64,000 nucleotides of DNA, from the NCBI GenBank assembly GCA_039545295.1, contig BCIK01000013.1:620001-684000 (forward strand), given 5' to 3'. Shown here piece after piece: positions 58,850-64,000 of this stretch (position 1 is the first letter of the stretch; every line of letters starts with the position of its first letter). A program made the position numbers and the translations under genes. The notes under the pieces are model-generated. The model searched no databases, was not told the DNA's origin, and saw only the letters and a list, made by a program, of their open reading frames with translations. This DNA is from Udeniomyces pyricola (lineage: Eukaryota > Basidiomycota > Tremellomycetes > Cystofilobasidiales > Mrakiaceae).

Positions 58850-61800
58850 ATGCTTCCTCGCCGCTCCAGCGTTCTCGCTCGATTTGCTGCTAGATCAACT
58901 TCCATCGCCTCCTCCTTTGACGGTCCCACGCTTTCCCGCATGTTCGCCTTGCATCCACCTCGACCATCATCTGCCAAACCGAGGACGTTTGACGAAACCA
59001 GGAATCTTCCTCGCTTACCCATCCGTAGGTCATTCTCTATCCAATCTATCATAATTCCTCGACTCACGCACGACACCCTCGAGGCAAGTCGATCAGCAGG
59101 CTAAGCAAAGCATATGAAGAACGAACCGGGTATACCTGACCAACTGCATGCAGACTCCTGTTCCCTATTACCTGAGTTTTGCTTTGACCTGCTGATCTAG
59201 CCGTATCTATCAACCCGAGTCCCATCATGGCTCCTTCTTCTCGAGATCTCACGCTGATGAATCCACCGATTTGATTGCTCCCAGCTCCCCTCGAGCAAAC
59301 CATCTCAACTTACCTCAGCTCGCTCCGACCCTTCCTCGAAGAGAGTAACGAGCTCGAGTCCGGACTGGCTCACCGCCGAAGCCTCGCCCAAGATTTCCTC
59401 AAGCCAAGTGGTCTAGGAGAAGTCCTTCAGGAGCGATTGAGAGGTACGAACCGGTCATCTTCCGAGTATTGTGTAATACCACAAGTGATCCATTCCCGCA
59501 TCGCTTCAGCGCACTAACATCTATTCTTGAACGTCTGTTTTTGCACTCGTCAGATACGGATGCGACCTCACCCAAAAACTGGCTGGACGACTCGATTTGG
59601 CTCCAGAAAGCGTACCACGAATGGCGTGTTCCACTTCTCGTCAACTCAAACTGGTAAGCAATACGGTGCTGAATCGATCTCGGCCTCGCCCGACCAGGGG
59701 TCCTTGAGCCTTCTGACGTTCGGACCCGCTCACTTATCCATTGCTCAAGGTGGCTCCTTTTTCAAAACGACACGACCATTCCGGCTTCCGTGTCCTCTCT
59801 TAATGAAACGGGAGACATTGGCAATACGCCTCTTACCACCCCTCGAGTTGGACCTGCGATTGGCGCCGGCGACTCGAATGGTCGCGGTGTAGCTGAGTTC
59901 ACCGAGTGGCAAGTGAGACGAGCAGCATGGCTAGTCGGCAGATTTCTCAGCTTCAAGCATAGACTCGAAAGGTCAGCATTCCTTCGTGGGCATCGCGAGT
60001 ATTGAGAACCGATCTGGAATTGACGGACGCTGACCCTGAGCGTGTTGTGTTTTCTTGACTCGTAGTGGTGACATTCTTCCAGACACTTCACGAGCTGGTC
60101 CGCTGGACATGTTCCAATACACTCGGTTCGTGCCCTAGAGTGTCTTCCCATACTAAACTCTCTGAATCGTGACTTACGGTCGATTGAAGTGGATCGTTTT
60201 TGTCCATCTGCCAGACTATTCAATCTCGCCCGAATTCCCCAGCACCCGCATGACGCACTATCTCTCGTTCCGCTTGTGCCAACCCTCGCGTCCCGTAGTA
60301 TCACCCTGCACGTTCGGGACTACATATATGCTGTGGAGGTTGTCGATGCCGAGACTTTGGAAACCCTGCCTGTGGCCGAAATCGAAAGCAGGATTTGGTC
60401 GTGCGTGAGGGATGTGGTCGGAAAAGATCAAGCGGGCAGCAAAGCCCTGAAGGTTGGTATCTTGACGAGCGACGGCCGAGACGAATGGTCTAACGTGAGT
60501 TCGAATTTTCATTGGCTCTATATATCGAGCCCTGTGGTGTAGACTAGGTGCTGATGCTCTCGGTTCCCATTCGCCGTAGAATCGAATCCATCTTTTGACC
60601 CTCGACCCCGCGAAAAATCGAGCGCACCTCAACACTATCTCTGAGTCACTTTTCGCTCTATCGCTTGATTCGTACACACTTCCGCCTTTTTCTTCGGCTG
60701 CGGGCACCTTTATGGAGAACCTGTCCCCTCGCAAGATGACGGATCATGCTCCATCGACTCTGGTCTCAGACCTAGTTGGCGAGTTCCAGTCTAACTCTGT
60801 TGTTCGAGCGGCTGACGGGTCTCACGTCGTCAAGCCCGAAGTTGATGCCCATGTTCTTCAATGTGCTAGTGGTGGAGGTGGCGCACGCAATCGATGGTTC
60901 GACAAGGCTCTGAGCGTCTTTGTCGAGACAAGCGGTCGAGCAGGCATGATGGGCGAACATTCTCCGTAAGTGATTTTGCCTCCTTCCTTCATGTTGATGG
61001 CCTTGATGACAGACTCGAGCTCATCCAATATTGATGGTTATCCTGTATGATACAGTTGTGACGCCCTCATTCCTTCTATCATTGTCGATTATGCCATTGC
61101 TGAGCCGATCGACCTCTCTGCTTTCCCGTCGACCTCCAACAATTCTTCGCCGGCGACTTCTCCAAACCCCTCTGGCTGGTCGTGTCTCGACTGGTCGACT
61201 GGGAATGAGCCAGCGGCAAGAGCTGAACTAGAGCGTCGCATCGAAGAGGCCGAAAGCCGAGCAAACGAGGTCATCGCTGACTCAGAGGCCAGTCAACTTT
61301 GGTTTGGCCAGTTTGGTGCACAATGGATTAAGGAGAATGGTGAGTTAGATGGCACACCTGTCCTCTATTTATCTATATATATTTATCACGAGCGTACTGA
61401 AGAAATTCAATGCGTTGTACTTTTATCGCCATCAGCCAAGGTGTCTCCTGACGCTTTCATCCAGATGGCGCTTCAGCTTGCTTACTGGCGGGATCAGGGC
61501 CAATTCTCAGCCACCTACGAAACAGCCTCGACGAGAATGTTTGCGCACGGCCGTACAGAAGTCATTCGCACGTTCTCTACTGACTCGAGGGCGTTTGTCC
61601 TCTGTATGGCAGATCCGAGCCTCTCGGTGAGTGCGGTAAGCCATAAAGTTGACGGTCTATTACAAACCCTGACATCCTGAATTCTCTGTTGCTTAGAGCG
61701 CCGATCGATACCAACTTCTGGCGACAGCTTGCAAATCACATACATCTTGTAAGTCCCTTTTGCTGTATAACATCTTCTTGATACCAAACGACCGACCATG

Positions 61801-62374
61801 CTCGGGAGCTCACGAATCAATCGACTTGGCAATATGTCAACGACAGTCACCAAATCATCCTCGGTTGGCACAGGTTGTGATCGACATCTGTTCGGCCTCA
61901 AACTCAAGCTGCTTCCTTCAGAATCGCACCCACTCTTCGACGATCCTCTGTTTGCCAAGAGCCAAGAGTGGAAACTCAGCACTAGCGGTCTAAGCAGCGG
62001 CGAAAGATTCAGGGGTACCGGCTTTGGAACTGTCTGGCCCGATGGATATGGAATCAAGTGGGTAAAACCACTACACGCGATGTTGTCACTGCAGCGGATG
62101 AGCCGGACCAACGCTGGAGCTTTTCATGCTCTTTGGACTGGCCTTTGCTCACTTTATTGGTCGTTGCTTTGCTCTTTACATTTCCTGTACTTCTCTCCTC
62201 AGTTACCTCCCTGGGCCGGGCCTCATCAAATTCGGCATCGAATCCAAGAGGTCGGCTGCCAACACCTCAACACATGCCTTCAAGATCCGCATCTGGGACG
62301 CACTGTGCGAGATGAAGAATATATGCGAGGAAGGGAGCGTCTCTCTGAATGCGAACGTTGGGGGTAGGCTTTAA
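58850..62374 (+). CDS. Carnitine O-acetyltransferase
   Basis: Exchanges acetyl groups between CoA and carnitine for transport between peroxisome and mitochondrion. Exons: 58850..59024, 59285..59443, 59554..59653, 59750..59971, 60066..60125, 60215..60494, 60580..60965, 61056..61339, 61436..61626, 61697..61748, 61847..62057, 62203..62374; about 763 residues. The N terminus is a presequence (MLPRRSSVLARFAARSTSIA). Marks are IPPLEQTISTYLSSLRPFLE, NWWLLFQND, the catalytic His459 in GMMGEHSPCDA, YETASTRMFAHGRTEVIRTF, GCDRHLFGLKLKL and FGTVWPDGYGINYLPG. The acceptor at 61846 was chosen because it restores the stretch before GCDRHLFGL. The chain ends GGRL, at best a weak PTS1. A second ATG at codon 31 would remove the presequence. 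Confidence 0.95.
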
Positions 62375-62700
62375 GAAGAAGATTGAGGGACGAAAGATTG
62401 AGGGTGAAGATGTTTGAGGTTCTTTTAAACCTTTCTTTTGCCTTGTAACGACACATCGCCACCAATTGTATGGTTATCCTTATTCATGGACTTTACTGTA
62501 TGAACAGGTCTGGGAACGAGACTAGTTCTAGGGCTAAGAGTAAGACACTTAGACGCGACTGTACGCCAAGACCCGGGAGATAACAAGGGTTCTTTTCTTT
62601 CCTTGTTGGTGATTAAACGTACATGAGGAAGGGTCGTTAAATCGTCAAGGTCGTCACCACTTCTCCACCACCAACTTTCACTCTGCTCAGCCCGTGAGAT
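62375..62700. other. Convergent spacer
   Basis: 3' regions of CRAT and the right-edge gene. Nothing recognised. Confidence 0.5.
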
Positions 62701-63900
62701 CTACAGGTGATCCAGAGGCTCAGAGGCTGACGACAATGCCCTGTCTCTTGCGTCCCTGCTGGCACTCTTCTGCACCCATGCCTGTTGCTCCTTTATCCTC
62801 TGAGCCTCCATAAACTCTTTCGGCGATCTTCCTTGCTTGGACTTCTTGCGCTTCGCTCGCTTTTCCCCAGTGGAGACTCCGTCCTGACTGTTGAGATCGT
62901 TGAGAGACGTGGGAAGATTGTCGCCAAGCAAGCGCTCAACGGCGGTTTTTGTAGAGCCGAGCCGGGTGAATTCGGCGTCGGTGAGAAGGCTGAGTTGAAG
63001 ACCTTGATGGACGATTGACGACACAACAAAACCAGTGTATGTGATTATATCCAGATAGCACATTCGTGTGGAGTTAGCGGATGATACGTTCAATGTTGAT
63101 AAAGTATGTAAATTCCTAGACAAGATAGACGAGACGAACGGATTTTGGACACCAGCTTATTCTTCCTCTCCTCCTCTGACAGCTCTGCTCCATTCAAATG
63201 CTCATTTTTGGAACCATCTCTCTCCGTTTCCACTTCACTTTTTCTTCCATGACCGTCCATACCACCCGTCTGAGAGTCCAGAGGCCCCTCAAACCCTTGA
63301 ATCATCTTTGCTCGACGCGTCATGAGGTGGCGTTCAAACATAGTTAAGATTTCAGGGTCGTTTGAGAGCGCGTTCGTGAGGATCTCGCGAACGGTGGTAA
63401 GGTCAGTCCCGATGGGTGTTTCAAGTTCAACAGGGCTGAGTAAGTAGATCAAGAAGGTCAGTTTTTCAGTAGTGGACTTATGCTCGATATTCCAAGGCAA
63501 TCCCCCCCTCCCCCCCCCCCCCCGGTGTCCCCTTTCTCCTCTTCCTCCCGTCTTCTCCTGCTCTTTCTCTTGATGCGAGACTCACTGGAACTCTTTCAGC
63601 TCCAAGATAGAGACGATTTCCTCCACCGGAAACCCCTGTTGGAACATTCGCATGATGACCTCGTTCCTAGCCAATTCCAATTCGACCCTCTTCTTGGCCG
63701 CCTTTCGCTTCGCCTTGTTGACTGCGTCCATCGTGTGGAACCCTTTTGGGTTCGAGACGAGAAAGGGAGAGCCCGTAGTGCGCATGTTGTCTTTCGCCAC
63801 AGCATCGAGTTGACGTGGGTTGCTGTACACGGCTTGGTGCTCCTGGTTCATAAGGGGGAGGGTGCCATCGTCCGGATTAAATTGGAGGCGGTGTGGGCGA
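62701..63900 (-). CDS. Unrecognised protein, 5' end off the right edge
   Basis: Exons 63586..about 63900 (5' end open), 63140..63435, 62701..63002. The reading frame continues upstream of the first ATG (63851) as RLQFNPDDGTLPL, which looks like real coding sequence, so the true start probably lies beyond the window or in a preceding exon. Visible segments are MNQEHQAVYSNPRQLDAVAK, DNMRTTGSPFLVSNPKGFHT, a basic helix (NKAKRKAAKKRVELELARNE), FPVEEIVSILELKEF, VELETPIGTDLTTVREILTN and a Lys/Arg-rich C terminus (TGEKRAKRKKSKQGRSPKEF). I cannot name the family. The basic patches suggest a nuclear protein or nucleic-acid contact, which is a guess. The intron between 63436 and 63585 contains a poly-C run. 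Internal joins are in phase. Confidence 0.6.
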
Positions 63901-64000
63901 AATGACTTGTGACGGCATGAAGAAGGAGGAGAAAGGGCAGAGTGTGCGAGTAGCCTGGAAAGCTGGCCGCAGTAAGTCAGAGGTCGGAGGGACGAGACGG

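Noticed and set aside
1..64000. tRNA, rRNA, CRISPR array or transposon
   Set aside because: Reading for tRNA B-box-like sequence, long direct or inverted terminal repeats, reverse transcriptase or transposase motifs gave nothing convincing. A tRNAscan-SE, Infernal and RepeatMasker run would settle it.

Overview
The window is a gene-dense stretch of a fungal nuclear genome, most likely a basidiomycete. Introns are short (mostly 50-125 nt), GT..AG, pyrimidine-rich and very frequent (up to 20 per gene), and every recognisable product is eukaryotic and mostly fungal in type. The basidiomycete placement is inferred from intron density and style, not proven. There are assembly gaps at 2356-2470 and 40568-40667, both in C/G homopolymers, and a single N at 26868. 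I see no rRNA, convincing tRNA, CRISPR array or transposon.

Layout from left to right. A truncated BTB/POZ (T1-type) gene sits at the left edge, followed by a long low-complexity intergenic region and a 55-residue, probably N-myristoylated repeat microprotein (3509-3851). Adenine DNA glycosylase (MutY, minus) and the RAI1/DXO-type decapping nuclease (plus) share a 252-bp divergent promoter. A 21-exon PhoD-like phosphatase follows (10255-14892). Three minus-strand genes come next: a Q/H-rich protein of unknown function, the SPT2 chromatin protein and the Elongator partner KTI12. KTI12 is divergent from a 14-exon gene whose product has a mitochondrial-looking N terminus, a coiled coil and a C-terminal J-domain. 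Dihydrouridine synthase DUS1 (plus) converges on DNA ligase I (minus), and the ligase is divergent from condensin SMC2 (plus).

The right half holds a mitochondrial-looking protein (minus), a queuosine-salvage (DUF2419/QNG1-like) protein (plus), Mediator subunit MED31 (minus), a 999-residue mitochondrial-looking protein of unknown function (plus), a single-pass membrane protein (minus), a probable Mmc1-like mitochondrial protein with a natural histidine-rich tail (minus), TFIID subunit TAF11 (plus), carnitine acetyltransferase (plus), and an unrecognised gene running off the right edge (minus).

The genes do not form one pathway, but functions cluster: DNA replication, repair and chromosome structure (MutY, ligase I, SMC2), RNA metabolism (RAI1, KTI12, DUS1, QNG1-like), transcription (SPT2, MED31, TAF11) and mitochondrial proteins. 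Most genes are paired divergently or convergently with short spacers. The ligase I/SMC2 spacer carries three GACGCGTC sites that contain the MCB core ACGCGT, a plausible shared cell-cycle control region.

Exon coordinates were derived by hand from reading-frame continuity, splice consensus and family motifs. Each model given as complete closes in frame. The least certain places are the 5' exon of the membrane protein near 53.9 kb, the C terminus of MED31, and the junction near 13.5 kb in the PhoD-like gene.
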